This document shows, one piece after another, positions 1 to 8,509 of a DNA stretch of 64,000 nt (position 1 is the stretch's first letter; each line of letters starts with the position of its first letter). The position numbers were made by a program, and so were the translations under genes. The notes under the pieces are model-generated. The model saw only the letters and a list, made by a program, of their open reading frames with translations. It did not search any database and was not told the DNA's origin. The stretch is from NCBI GenBank assembly GCA_965205535.1, contig CBDBHH010000005.1, positions 682,001 to 746,000 of the forward strand, in the 5' to 3' direction. Source of the stretch: UBA8079 sp965205535. GTDB lineage: Bacteria; Pseudomonadota; Alphaproteobacteria; UBA6615.

Positions 1-774
1 GCGTCCTTCTGCGGGCTTTACGGCATCCGCCCCACCCATGGCCGGGTGGATTTGTCCAACGCCCACCCGATGGCGCCTTCGTTTGACACGGCCGGCTGGT
101 TTACCAACAACGCCGAACTTTTCCGGGACATCGGACCGGTACTGCTCGACAACACCGGTACAACCGGCGAGATCGCCAACATGCTGGTCCTGACCGACGC
201 ATTCGATCGGGCGACGCCCGACGTGCGCGCCGCGCTCGAAAGCGTGTTGGCCGCGGCGGCGAATGTCCTTCCGGATGGCAAACCGACCGCGGTGGCCGGC
301 GACGACACCCTCGATATCTGGTGGGACGCCTTCCGGGTGATCCAGGCCAGCGAGGTCAAACAAACAAACGTGCCCTGGGTCGAGGCGCACAAGGCCAATC
401 TCGGTCCGGGCATCCGTGAGCGTTTCGCCATGGCCGCCGCCATTACCGATGAGGAAACGGCCGCCGCCAACGCCGTCCGGGACCGGGTCCGGGCGCGTCT
501 CGCAACACTCGCCACCCCGGGCACTATCCTGTGTCTGCCGACCGCCCCGGTGATCGCACCCCCGCTGGACGCCAGCGCGGAGGAACTGGAGTTCTTCCGG
601 GCCAACACCATGGCGCTGACCTGCATCTCCGGCCACACCGGCCTGCCCCAGGTCACGGTGCCGGCAGCGGATGTCGACGGTTGCCCGGTCGGGCTTTCGT
701 TCATCGGCTGGGCCGGCGGTGACCAGGCTCTGCTCGAGCTCGCGGTGGCGATGCAACCCTTCTGTACCCGCTAG
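1..774 (+). CDS. Amidase signature enzyme, C-terminal part (runs off the window start)
   Basis: The reading frame is open from base 1, so this is the 3' end of a longer gene. The first residues (ASFCGLYGIRPTHGR) are the stretch that follows the catalytic Ser segment in amidase-signature (AS) enzymes, and they match the two amidases near 46-48.6 kb almost residue for residue. The end of the protein (GLPQVTVPAADVDGCPVGLS) is the usual AS C-terminal region. The family hydrolyses amides or transfers ammonia; the substrate cannot be read from this fragment. The catalytic Lys and Ser residues lie upstream of the window. The GTG at 46 is internal and is not the start. Family assignment is firm, specificity unknown. 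Confidence 0.9.
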   Translation, partial: ASFCGLYGIRPTHGRVDLSNAHPMAPSFDTAGWFTNNAELFRDIGPVLLDNTGTTGEIANMLVLTDAFDRATPDVRAALESVLAAAANVLPDGKPTAVAGDDTLDIWWDAFRVIQASEVKQTNVPWVEAHKANLGPGIRERFAMAAAITDEETAAANAVRDRVRARLATLATPGTILCLPTAPVIAPPLDASAEELEFFRANTMALTCISGHTGLPQVTVPAADVDGCPVGLSFIGWAGGDQALLELAVAMQPFCTR

Positions 775-784
775 GCACACGGAA

Positions 785-1081
785 ATGCTCGACGCCATTC
801 ATCCGGACCTGCTCGGGGGCGTCGCCGCGGTTCTGACCACCATCGCCTTTGTGCCTCAGGTGCTCAAATCCTGGAAGTCCGGGTCTACACGGGACGTGTC
901 GCTGGGCATGTTCGTGGTCTTCACCACAGGGTTGTCCCTTTGGCTGATCTACGGCTTCATCATCGAATCCCGACCGATCATTATCGCGAATATTGTGACA
1001 CTCGCCCTCACCAGCATCATCATTGGCCTCAAACTGCGCGACCTGTTCGGGCGAACACCCAGAACGCCAGTGCCAGACTAG
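785..1081 (+). CDS. SemiSWEET-family PQ-loop membrane protein
   Basis: A 98-residue protein with three predicted membrane segments and the PQ-loop signature near residues 20-35 (FVPQVLKSWKSGSTRDVS). Bacterial SemiSWEETs are three-helix half-transporters that dimerise to move sugars or other small solutes across the inner membrane. The length matches the family (about 85-100 residues). The ATG at 785 lies 11 bases after the amidase stop; the longer frame from 671 only reads through the amidase gene. The substrate is not deducible. Close spacing to the amidase suggests co-transcription. Confidence 0.85.
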   Translation: MLDAIHPDLLGGVAAVLTTIAFVPQVLKSWKSGSTRDVSLGMFVVFTTGLSLWLIYGFIIESRPIIIANIVTLALTSIIIGLKLRDLFGRTPRTPVPD

Positions 1082-1117
1082 CCCTCGAACCTTGCGTCAA
1101 TTGCGAAGAGAAACGAC

Positions 1118-2275
1118 ATGACCAGCACCCAACCGGATATCCATGGCGAATGTGACCCTCGCTTTGCGGGCGTTCGCGAGGCGCTGATCCGCAATTTCAC
1201 CGACCATGGTGAGATCGGCAGCGCGGTGGCGGTGTATCACGAGGGTCGGAAAGTGGTCGATCTTTGGGGTGGCCACCTGGACGCCGCCCGCAGCAAGCCC
1301 TGGGGCGAAGATACACTGTGCATCATGTACTCGATCGCCAAGAGTATCTGCGCCACCAGCGTGCATATTCTTGCCGACAGAGGTCTGGTCGATCTTGAGG
1401 CGCCGGTTGCAGACTACTGGCCTGAATTCGTACAAAACGGAAAGTCGGATATCAAGGTCCGGCACATCATCTCGCACAATTGCGGCGTGTGTTTCGCCGA
1501 TGCGACCGAGGCGGGCGACGTCTACCATTACGACCGGATGATCGCGGCCCTTGAGATCCAGGAACCTGCCTGGCCGGCGGGCTCAAAAGGCGCTTACAAC
1601 ACCGTCAATATCGGCTATCTCGCCGGCGAGGTCGTGCGGCGCGTCACGGGCACGCCGATCCCGCAATTCGTCCAGGAGAATATCTGTGGCCCACTCGGGG
1701 TGGACTACCAGATCGGCGTTCGGAATGAGGACCTCGAACGTGTCGCCGACCTGCAGCCCAACCCTGCCGGCAGCGCTATGGCCACACAGGCCGCGGCGGG
1801 TGAATCACCCTTGTCTCGCGCCTGGCGGCCCAACCCGAAACCCATGAACACGGATGTCCAGAACAGCCGTGAATTCCGCACATCGGGCATTCCGTCCTTC
1901 GGTGGGTTCGGCGAGGCCCGCGCCATGGCCCGCATCTACGCCATGCTCGCCAATGGCGGCGAGGTCGACGGCGTACGCGTTCTCTCGCCCGAGGCCGTCG
2001 CGCGCGCCACGGTCACCCAATGGACCGAGGAAGCCGACGGTATGACCGGCCGCCCCATGCGCTACGCCATGGGCTATGCGAAGAACCCGCCGGGGGTGGC
2101 GTATATGGGCCCCAACGAAAACGCCTTCGGCCATCTCGGATCGGGTGGCGCGCGCGCCATCGCCGACCCGGACCGGAATTTATCTCTGTGCTTTGTCTCG
2201 AACCTTCACAGCGAGGGTTTCGCCGTCGGCGTGCGTACGGAAGCCATCGTCGACGCCGCTTTCGCGTCGACCTAG
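1118..2275 (+). CDS. Serine hydrolase, class C beta-lactamase/esterase fold
   Basis: A 385-residue protein of the beta-lactamase-related serine hydrolase family (Pfam Beta-lactamase, EstB-like). The SxxK nucleophile motif is SIAK at about residues 71-74, in the context MYSIAKS. A Tyr-containing second motif lies in GAYNTVNIGY, and HLGSGG near residue 345 fits the third, KTG-like motif. No signal peptide is visible, so a cytoplasmic esterase or peptidase-type hydrolase is more likely than a periplasmic antibiotic-resistance enzyme. It sits in a run of catabolic genes. Substrate unknown. Confidence 0.85.
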   Translation: MTSTQPDIHGECDPRFAGVREALIRNFTDHGEIGSAVAVYHEGRKVVDLWGGHLDAARSKPWGEDTLCIMYSIAKSICATSVHILADRGLVDLEAPVADYWPEFVQNGKSDIKVRHIISHNCGVCFADATEAGDVYHYDRMIAALEIQEPAWPAGSKGAYNTVNIGYLAGEVVRRVTGTPIPQFVQENICGPLGVDYQIGVRNEDLERVADLQPNPAGSAMATQAAAGESPLSRAWRPNPKPMNTDVQNSREFRTSGIPSFGGFGEARAMARIYAMLANGGEVDGVRVLSPEAVARATVTQWTEEADGMTGRPMRYAMGYAKNPPGVAYMGPNENAFGHLGSGGARAIADPDRNLSLCFVSNLHSEGFAVGVRTEAIVDAAFAST

Positions 2276-2290
2276 GCCGCCCGGCCCTGA

Positions 2291-3277
2291 TCAGCCGTCG
2301 TAGCAGCCCGCCAGCCGGGCACGCTGACGCACGAGGCTCAGAACCGTATCAATCGCCGGCGTGGTGACCTCCACGATCCGGCCCAGTTCCTGGACCGATG
2401 CCACGAGGGCGTCGATCTCCATGGGCCGCCCCAGCTCCAGATCCTGCAGCATCGACGTCTTGTGGTCGCCAACCTCACGCGCGCCGGCAATGCGCTTGTC
2501 GACATCGATGGCAAACTTGACCCCGAGCGCCTCTCCCACTGTCTGTGCCTCGACCATGACAGCGCGGATCACCGCACAGACGTCGGGATCATCGATCATC
2601 TGCGCCAACGTGCCCCCGGTCAGGGCCGAGATCGGATTGAGAGACACGTTACCCCACAGCTTGACCCACATCTCGTCGCGGATACGCGGCCGCACCGGCG
2701 CACGAAAACCGGCATCCGAAAGCAGAGCCGCCAGGGCCTGCACCCGTTCGGTTTTTTCGCCTGACGGCTCTCCGAGCGTAAAACGGTTCCCGTATTCATG
2801 CCGGATGACGCCGGGTTCGGTGATTTCCGCGGCCGGATAGACAATGCAGCCGATTGCGCGCTCGGGCCCGATCAGGTCCCATTGCCGATTACCCGGATCA
2901 ACCGATGCGACCCGCGTGTCGTCATGCGGCCCGCCAAGTTTGTAAAAATACCACCACGGCACACCGTTCTGGGCCGTCACCACGGCCGTCTCGGGCCCAA
3001 ACAACGGCGCCATCTGATCTGCCACGGCCGCCGCCGAATGCGCCTTCAGGGTCACGATGACAATATCCTGCAGCCCGGCTTCCGCCGGGTCGTCGGTGCA
3101 GTTCACCGTGACGATCCGGTCGTCTTCCCCGTCACGCACCAGACGCAGGCCGTTCTCGCGCATCGCCGCCAGATGCGGCCCCCGCGCGATGCACGTAACC
3201 TCGGCATTGCCCGCATGCGCCAGCTCCACGGCCATGTAGCCACCGATCGCACCCGCGCCGTAGATACAAATCTTCAT
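2291..3277 (-). CDS. 2-dehydropantoate 2-reductase family (ApbA/PanE-like) oxidoreductase
   Basis: A 328-residue NAD(P)H-dependent reductase. It starts with a Rossmann motif GAGAIGG at residues 7-13 and carries the C-terminal ketopantoate-reductase helical domain, including KLWGNVSLNPISALTGG, where the family's catalytic Lys lies. True PanE reduces ketopantoate to pantoate for CoA synthesis. Many paralogues act on other 2-oxoacids, and the adjacent acyl-CoA ligase and hydrolase suggest a catabolic paralogue, so no gene symbol is given. It ends 16 bases from the convergent serine hydrolase and lies 8 bases after the ligase gene, which is co-directional. Confidence 0.88.
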   Translation of the reverse strand: MKICIYGAGAIGGYMAVELAHAGNAEVTCIARGPHLAAMRENGLRLVRDGEDDRIVTVNCTDDPAEAGLQDIVIVTLKAHSAAAVADQMAPLFGPETAVVTAQNGVPWWYFYKLGGPHDDTRVASVDPGNRQWDLIGPERAIGCIVYPAAEITEPGVIRHEYGNRFTLGEPSGEKTERVQALAALLSDAGFRAPVRPRIRDEMWVKLWGNVSLNPISALTGGTLAQMIDDPDVCAVIRAVMVEAQTVGEALGVKFAIDVDKRIAGAREVGDHKTSMLQDLELGRPMEIDALVASVQELGRIVEVTTPAIDTVLSLVRQRARLAGCYDG

Positions 3278-3285
3278 GTTTGAAC

Positions 3286-4806
3286 CTAAAGCCCCAGTTT
3301 TTCGTGCAAGCCGATACGCTGCAGCTTGCCGGTCGCACCCTTGGGAATCTCTTCCAGAAAAATCACTTTGCGCGGCACCTTGAAGTCGGCCAGTTGCTGC
3401 GCGGCGAAATCACGGACCGAACGCTCGTCGGCTTCCTCGCCTTCCTTCAAAACGATCGCGGCACCGACTTCCTCACCAAGTTTGTCGTGGGGATATGCGA
3501 ATGTTACCGCCTGCGCGACCGCAGGATGATCGAGAAGAATCTCGTCCACCTCGCGCGGGCTGATTTTCTCGCCGCCGCGGTTGATGATTTCTTTCAGGCG
3601 ACCGGTTAGCGCCAGATACCCCTCGTCATCGAACTGGCCCTGATCGCCGGTCCGGAACCAGCCATTGGTGAAGGCCTCGGCGTTGGCTTTGTCATTTGCT
3701 TCATACCCCGCCGTCACATTGGGACCACGGATAACTATCTCGCCCGTCTCGCCCTGGGCAAGAATGTTGCCGCTCTCATTCATGATCGCGACCTCCGGGC
3801 CCGCAGCGACCCCAACGGAGCCGGGCTTTCGGGCGGCGGGCGGCAGCGGGTTCGATGCCATCTGATGCGCGGCCTCGGTCATGCCGTAGGACTCGATCAC
3901 CGGACAACCGAACGTGTCTTCCAGCGAGGCCATCACCTGGGGTGGCAAGGAAGATGAGGATGACCGTATGAAGCGCAAATCCATTGTCGCCAGCGCGTCG
4001 GCGTTGCGGCCGGCCCGCGCGACAATTGCCTGATGCATGGTGGGTACAGCCGTGTACCAGCTCGGCGCCGCGTCTTCGAACCAGCGGAACACCCGCAACG
4101 CATCGAAGCCCGGCGTGCAGTAGGTGCTGCCCCCGGCCGCCAGGCTCGAGAGCACCGCCGCGATCAACCCGTGAATGTGGAAGAGCGGCATGATGTTGAC
4201 GCACCTGTCCACGGGCGTCAGCGCAAGGGTCGCACCGATGTGCTGCGCCGATGCGCAGATATTCGTCTGGCTGAGTGGCACGATCTTCGGACGCGAAGTC
4301 GTGCCCGAGGTATGGAGCACCAAGGCGATGTCGTCCGCCTCTGCATGGCCGGACGATTGCGCAGCATCGCCGCTCACCGCCGCGTCGCCGGAGATTTCGA
4401 AGGTCCCCGCGGCCGCTTCGTTCGATGTCGTAAGTTCCAGCACGGGAACGTCCATCGACCGGGCCACGTCGATTGCCGGCGAATCGCTGCCCGCCTCGAC
4501 AAAAAGAGCCCTGGCGTTCAGGTCCTCGAGATAGAAACGGAACTCTTCCGCACGGTAACCGGGATTGAGAGGTGCGGTCGTCGCACCGGCCGCGACCGCA
4601 ACGAAGGCGGTGGCCATCTCGGGACCGTTCGGCAAAACAATCGCGACACGGTCGTTCCGGCCAATTCCCATGGCGTTCATATCGGTAACGGTCTTCGCCA
4701 CGAGTGCGCGCAGCGCGCCATAGGTCAGCGGTTCGCGGTCCGGCGCAGCGATCGCGATATCGCCATCGGCACCCGTTCCGATCAGTTCATAAACCGTGCT
4801 CACCAT
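3286..4806 (-). CDS. AMP-dependent acyl-CoA synthetase, oxalyl-CoA synthetase-like
   Basis: An ANL-superfamily ligase of 506 residues. Visible motifs are the phosphate-binding loop TSGTTSRPK near residue 170, YGMTEAAHQMASNPLPP near 310, FRTGD near 395, NRGGEKISP near 415 and the catalytic-Lys motif GATGKLQR near the C-terminus. The MTEA-H-x-M-SNPLPP segment resembles oxalate-CoA ligases of the yeast Pcs60/plant AAE3 type, so oxalate or a short dicarboxylate is a plausible substrate, by inference. I chose the ATG at 4806 (MVSTVYEL), preceded by GGGGGA; the frame is open to 4881 but that extension does not look like protein. It is upstream of and probably co-transcribed with the reductase gene. 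Confidence 0.87.
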   Translation of the reverse strand: MVSTVYELIGTGADGDIAIAAPDREPLTYGALRALVAKTVTDMNAMGIGRNDRVAIVLPNGPEMATAFVAVAAGATTAPLNPGYRAEEFRFYLEDLNARALFVEAGSDSPAIDVARSMDVPVLELTTSNEAAAGTFEISGDAAVSGDAAQSSGHAEADDIALVLHTSGTTSRPKIVPLSQTNICASAQHIGATLALTPVDRCVNIMPLFHIHGLIAAVLSSLAAGGSTYCTPGFDALRVFRWFEDAAPSWYTAVPTMHQAIVARAGRNADALATMDLRFIRSSSSSLPPQVMASLEDTFGCPVIESYGMTEAAHQMASNPLPPAARKPGSVGVAAGPEVAIMNESGNILAQGETGEIVIRGPNVTAGYEANDKANAEAFTNGWFRTGDQGQFDDEGYLALTGRLKEIINRGGEKISPREVDEILLDHPAVAQAVTFAYPHDKLGEEVGAAIVLKEGEEADERSVRDFAAQQLADFKVPRKVIFLEEIPKGATGKLQRIGLHEKLGL

Positions 4807-4927
4807 GTCATCCCCCGCATTTGAAGCCAGTGAAGCCACACATAGCATCACGACCGTTCTTGAATAAACGAAAGGGGGCATTCACCGCAATGCACTGCGT
4901 GATGCGGGCTTCAAACCGTTCGGCAAA

Positions 4928-5362
4928 TCAAACGAGAATATCGACCCGCGGACCGTCCGAACCGATGGCATCCGCAGTACCGGGAAGAAGGATATCCTGA
5001 TCGAATCCAACGGACGGATATTGTGTGGCCGCCTGTGACTGAACCACCGCGTCACCGTTCGTGCTTGCAGATTCCTGCGCAAAATACTGCGCCAGAAAAA
5101 GCGAGCTGGGGCCGCGGCGCAAATGCAACCCGCTGGGCTGCGTCCGCTCATCACGACGAAGTTCCAACTCGACAACGACACGCGCCCGCGACCCTCGCGG
5201 CGTCACGTAGACGCTCTGACGTTCGTTCCTGTCGGAACCCGGGGCGGCAGATGCGTACCCGACACGCAAGGCGGCGGCATCGGCAGCAGCACGCTGACGC
5301 GCGGCACGCGTCGCCGCCACGTCTGCGTTTATCCCGATACGGTCTGGCAAGATTGGTGTCAC
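4928..5362 (-). CDS. Hypothetical protein, Ala/Arg-rich
   Basis: A 144-residue protein starting at GTG. I do not recognise a family. The N-terminal third is Ala/Arg-rich and probably helical (ADVAATRAARQRAAADAAA). The middle is charged, and it ends with a short hydrophobic tail, GPRVDILV. That ending resembles the tail of the small protein at 33150-33374 (RGSYLNLVV); both genes also lie next to AT-rich regulatory DNA. The similarity is too short to prove homology. The gene is divergent from the GGDEF-EAL gene across a 262-base AT-rich gap. Confidence 0.6.
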   Translation of the reverse strand: MTPILPDRIGINADVAATRAARQRAAADAAALRVGYASAAPGSDRNERQSVYVTPRGSRARVVVELELRRDERTQPSGLHLRRGPSSLFLAQYFAQESASTNGDAVVQSQAATQYPSVGFDQDILLPGTADAIGSDGPRVDILV

Positions 5363-5624
5363 TGCACGCCCAGAGTTGCGAAATTCAGGTAACTACAGAT
5401 TTAGGGAAATATAGACAAAATTAAACGGCACATTACTTAAAATTGTATCTTTCATTAACCATAACTATTACGAGAATTTTATAAATAGTAGGTAGTTTTT
5501 GCCGATGTGAATAATTTACCGGCAATTATTACCGTTTGTTAAGACCTGGGCGCCTAATGTGCTTGCGAAATGTCCGCGCAGAAAGTGCGGGTTGAAGAAA
5601 CAACCTTCAGGTAGGAGGTACAGA
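5363..5624. promoter_or_regulatory. AT-rich divergent intergenic region
   Basis: A 262-base gap between two divergent genes. The part from about 5390 to 5550 is strikingly AT-rich against the GC-rich surroundings and contains TTAACCAT (near 5455), which resembles a CtrA half-site, and several AATT/TTAA runs. It most likely carries promoters for both neighbours. The strong ribosome-binding site GTAGGAGGT at 5611-5619 fixes the start of the GGDEF-EAL gene at 5625. No RNA gene or ORF was recognised here. Confidence 0.5.
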
Positions 5625-7328
5625 ATGTCGGATCTGGCCCAAATGGCCAACGCGAGAAGTGCGCCCGACCCAGTCGACGGCAAACCGCTGTCGGACCTGG
5701 TCGGACTGCTCGTGGCGTCCGGCGATCTCTTCTACGAATGGGATCTCGAAACCGATACGATCGGCTGGACCGGCCAATTGTCCGAGATCATCAACATATC
5801 GAATACCGGCAGCGTCGCGACCGGAGACACTTTTCTCAGTCGTATCCACCCCGAAGACCTGCCACACCGCATGATCGCGCTGTCGAACCATTTTGCACGC
5901 GGTGAATCCTTCGATCGCGAATTCAGGTTGCGCGACGATTCCGGGCAATTCATCTGGATCCGGGAACGCGCCGTCGTCACCAAATCCATCAACGACAAGC
6001 CGCTACGTCTGACCGGCATGGTCCGCTGTATTGACGACCGAAAACGCTCCGAGGAAGAAGTCACCTTCCTTTCAAATCATGACGCGCTGACCGGCCAGTA
6101 CAACCGGCTGCGACTGCGCGAGGCGCTGGAACACACGATCAAGCAAAGCCTGCATAGCGACCAGCAAGGCGGCCTGCTTCTGGTCGGCCTCGACAAGCTG
6201 AATATCGTGTCCGACGTATATGGCGAAGAAACCGCCGACGCCATCGTCCTGGCTGCCGCCCGACGTATCGAGGACGGCATGCGTGCGGGCGACGTGGTCG
6301 GAAGGGTTGGTACCGACCGCTTTGCGGTGATCATCAACCGGTGCAGCACGGCGGAAATCTCACTGATCGCCAGCCGGTTCCTGGCAACCATTCGGGAAAC
6401 CCCGATTTCCACACCCGCGGGGCAAATGACGATCACCGGATCGATCGGCATTTCCATATTCCCGGATGACGCACTCACGGCGCATGAAATTGTGGCGAAA
6501 GCCGACAACGCGCTGCGCGGCGCACGACGGCTCGGGTGCGACTGCTATCTCGAATACAGCGGTATGCCGGAACACACACGCACCGAACGCCCTGATCTGG
6601 TGATCGCCGAGCAGGTAAAGCAGGCACTCAACGAAGATCGGTTCACGCTGGCCTATCAACCGATCGTATCTACCGTGACCGGTGAGGTCATTTTCTATGA
6701 AGGCCTTGCGCGCATGCTGGATGATGCCGGCAACCCCATCGCGACCGGCGGGTTTGTTCCCGTGGTCGAACAAATGGGACTGATGCGGCTGATCGATCGA
6801 AAGGTTCTCGACCTTGGCCTTGACGCACTTGAGCGCAACCCGGCCATGGAGTTGTCTATCAATGTTTCGGGAATGACAGCGGTCGACCCGCTTTGGCTGC
6901 GCCAGCTTGAGGAACGCCTGCAGGATCGCCACGACCTCGCATCTCGACTGATTCTCGAAATCACCGAAACGATCGCGCTCGACGACATCGACGAGTCATC
7001 GCAATTTGTCGACGCGCTCAACAAGTTCGGCTGCCGGGTGGCGCTGGATGATTTCGGCGCCGGCTTTACATCTTTCCGTCATTTGCGCGCCCTCAACGTC
7101 GCGATGGTCAAAATCGACGGCTCATTCGTCCGCGACCTGACCCACAACGAAGAGAACCTGCTCTTCGTGCGCACCCTGATCAATCTGGCAAAGGGGCTCG
7201 GACTGGAATCCGTCGCGGAATGGGTTGAATCCGAAGACGAAGCCGAACTCCTCAAGCGCGAGGGTGTCGACTTTCTCCAGGGTTGGCATTACGGGCGACC
7301 CGAAATCGAGCCGGACTGGATGGAATAA
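5625..7328 (+). CDS. PAS-GGDEF-EAL protein; probable c-di-GMP phosphodiesterase with degenerate cyclase domain
   Basis: A 567-residue cytoplasmic protein. It has a PAS sensor domain (about 25-135, ending with a PAC-like region), then GGDEF (about 145-300) and EAL (about 320-560) domains. The cyclase signature is degenerate: GGDEF is replaced by GTDRF near residue 228, so diguanylate cyclase activity is unlikely. The EAL side keeps ExLxR (EGLAR near 357), NVS, LEITE, DDFGAG near 475, the Lys in VKIDG, and AEWVE, so phosphodiesterase activity is likely. The start at 5625 follows AGGAGG; the in-frame extension to 5559 has no such support. No membrane segment is visible. Confidence 0.9.
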   Translation: MSDLAQMANARSAPDPVDGKPLSDLVGLLVASGDLFYEWDLETDTIGWTGQLSEIINISNTGSVATGDTFLSRIHPEDLPHRMIALSNHFARGESFDREFRLRDDSGQFIWIRERAVVTKSINDKPLRLTGMVRCIDDRKRSEEEVTFLSNHDALTGQYNRLRLREALEHTIKQSLHSDQQGGLLLVGLDKLNIVSDVYGEETADAIVLAAARRIEDGMRAGDVVGRVGTDRFAVIINRCSTAEISLIASRFLATIRETPISTPAGQMTITGSIGISIFPDDALTAHEIVAKADNALRGARRLGCDCYLEYSGMPEHTRTERPDLVIAEQVKQALNEDRFTLAYQPIVSTVTGEVIFYEGLARMLDDAGNPIATGGFVPVVEQMGLMRLIDRKVLDLGLDALERNPAMELSINVSGMTAVDPLWLRQLEERLQDRHDLASRLILEITETIALDDIDESSQFVDALNKFGCRVALDDFGAGFTSFRHLRALNVAMVKIDGSFVRDLTHNEENLLFVRTLINLAKGLGLESVAEWVESEDEAELLKREGVDFLQGWHYGRPEIEPDWME

Positions 7329-7352
7329 GGCCGGGCGTCGAGCCGGCGTATC

Positions 7353-7943
7353 CTAGCGCGCCAGCTCGTCGAGCTGCCGGCGCAAGCTCTCGATCTGGGT
7401 CTTCAGGTCATCGAGCTTCGTCTCGTCGTCCGACGAAGATGCCGCACCACCCGCTTCACCGGACGGTTCGTCGCTGGCGCCCGCGCCATAGGGTGTAAAC
7501 ATCTGGAAGGCGCGCTCGAACATCGCCATGTTCTGACGACCGAGCTCTTCCCATTTCGAAAACGGGTTCATGGTTTGACCCACGGCATCCTGCATGTAAT
7601 CGCGCATCCGCTCCTGGTTGTTCGAAAACGCGTCCATCGATGCTTCGAGATAGTTCGGCACCATTGTCTGGAGACTGTCGTCGTAGAACTGGATCAGCTG
7701 GCGCAGGAAACTGACGGGCAGCAGATTCTGGCCCTTGTTTTCCTCTTCGAAGATGATCTGGGTCAGGACCGAGCGGGTGATGTTGTCGCCCGACTTGGCA
7801 TCAACAACCTGAAATTCGGTACCCGCCTTCACCATTTGCGACAAATCATCGAGGGTCACGTATTTGCTCGTCGACGTATTGTACAAACGTCGATTGGCGT
7901 ACTTCTTGATGATTATCGGGTCTGTGTTGTCGTCTTTGGCCAT
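7353..7943 (-). CDS. phaR: Polyhydroxyalkanoate synthesis repressor PhaR
   Basis: A 196-residue protein whose N-terminal half is the PHB/PHA accumulation regulator DNA-binding domain (IIIKKYANRRLYNT, then YVTLDDLSQMVKAG), followed by PHB_acc-type segments (SFLRQLIQFYDDSLQ; YLEASMDAF). PhaR binds both PHA granules and phasin/pha promoters, releasing the latter when polymer accumulates. The C-terminal end is a likely coiled coil (DDLKTQIESLRRQLDEL). The ATG at 7943 matches the usual N-terminus; the frame extends to 8009 without support. It is transcribed divergently from the PHA genes across a short gap, which fits local control. Confidence 0.95.
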   Translation of the reverse strand: MAKDDNTDPIIIKKYANRRLYNTSTSKYVTLDDLSQMVKAGTEFQVVDAKSGDNITRSVLTQIIFEEENKGQNLLPVSFLRQLIQFYDDSLQTMVPNYLEASMDAFSNNQERMRDYMQDAVGQTMNPFSKWEELGRQNMAMFERAFQMFTPYGAGASDEPSGEAGGAASSSDDETKLDDLKTQIESLRRQLDELAR

Positions 7944-8080
7944 GGTCTGCCGCACCGCAATGTTCGTCCGGAAAGCGTGCAGTATAGCAGAGTTAGATTT
8001 ATGTTGCACCGCAGCGCCTGCTTGTTCCGGCGGACCGTCCCGGTGGCGAGTCCGCGAGGCGTGAGGCTATAGTCGACAGC

Positions 8081-8509
8081 ATGACCGATCAGCCGGACTT
8101 CACAGCCCTTGCGAGACAATATCTGGACCTTTGGGAGGATCAGCTCTCCGCGATGTCCGCCGATCCCGATCTGGCCGAACAAACTTCGCGTTTTTTCGAC
8201 ACGATGGCGCAGCTCGGTGGTATCACAAACCCCATGGGCGCCCCCGGACTAGCGGCCCTCATGGCGCAGATGTCCGGGACTGCGCGTGCAACGACGGACC
8301 AAGCCGATGGACCAGAAGACCAACGCGCATCCGAGACTGGGGCCTCGCCCGCTGCCGCTGCACCTGATGACCGCGATCAACAGCTGGTCGAGCTCACGCG
8401 GCGCCTTGCCGATGTTGAGGAACGGCTCCATCGCCTGGAATCCGGAAGTGGCAGCACGCGCCGACAAGCTGCAAAAAAGCCTGCCGCCAACACCAGAAGC
8501 CGAAAGTAA
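8081..8509 (+). CDS. Small PHA-locus protein, possible PhaE/phasin-like partner
   Basis: A 142-residue acidic to neutral protein beginning MTDQPDFTALARQYLDLWEDQL. The N-terminal helix resembles the start of PhaE/phasin-like proteins. The middle is Ala/Gly/Met-rich, and the end has a coiled-coil heptad pattern (LVELTRRLADVEERLHRLE) followed by a basic tail. From about 8307 its 3' end overlaps the start of the PhaC-like gene in another frame, by about 200 bases. Position and composition suggest a partner for the downstream PhaC-like protein; that is inference, as no diagnostic motif is present. Confidence 0.7.
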   Translation: MTDQPDFTALARQYLDLWEDQLSAMSADPDLAEQTSRFFDTMAQLGGITNPMGAPGLAALMAQMSGTARATTDQADGPEDQRASETGASPAAAAPDDRDQQLVELTRRLADVEERLHRLESGSGSTRRQAAKKPAANTRSRK

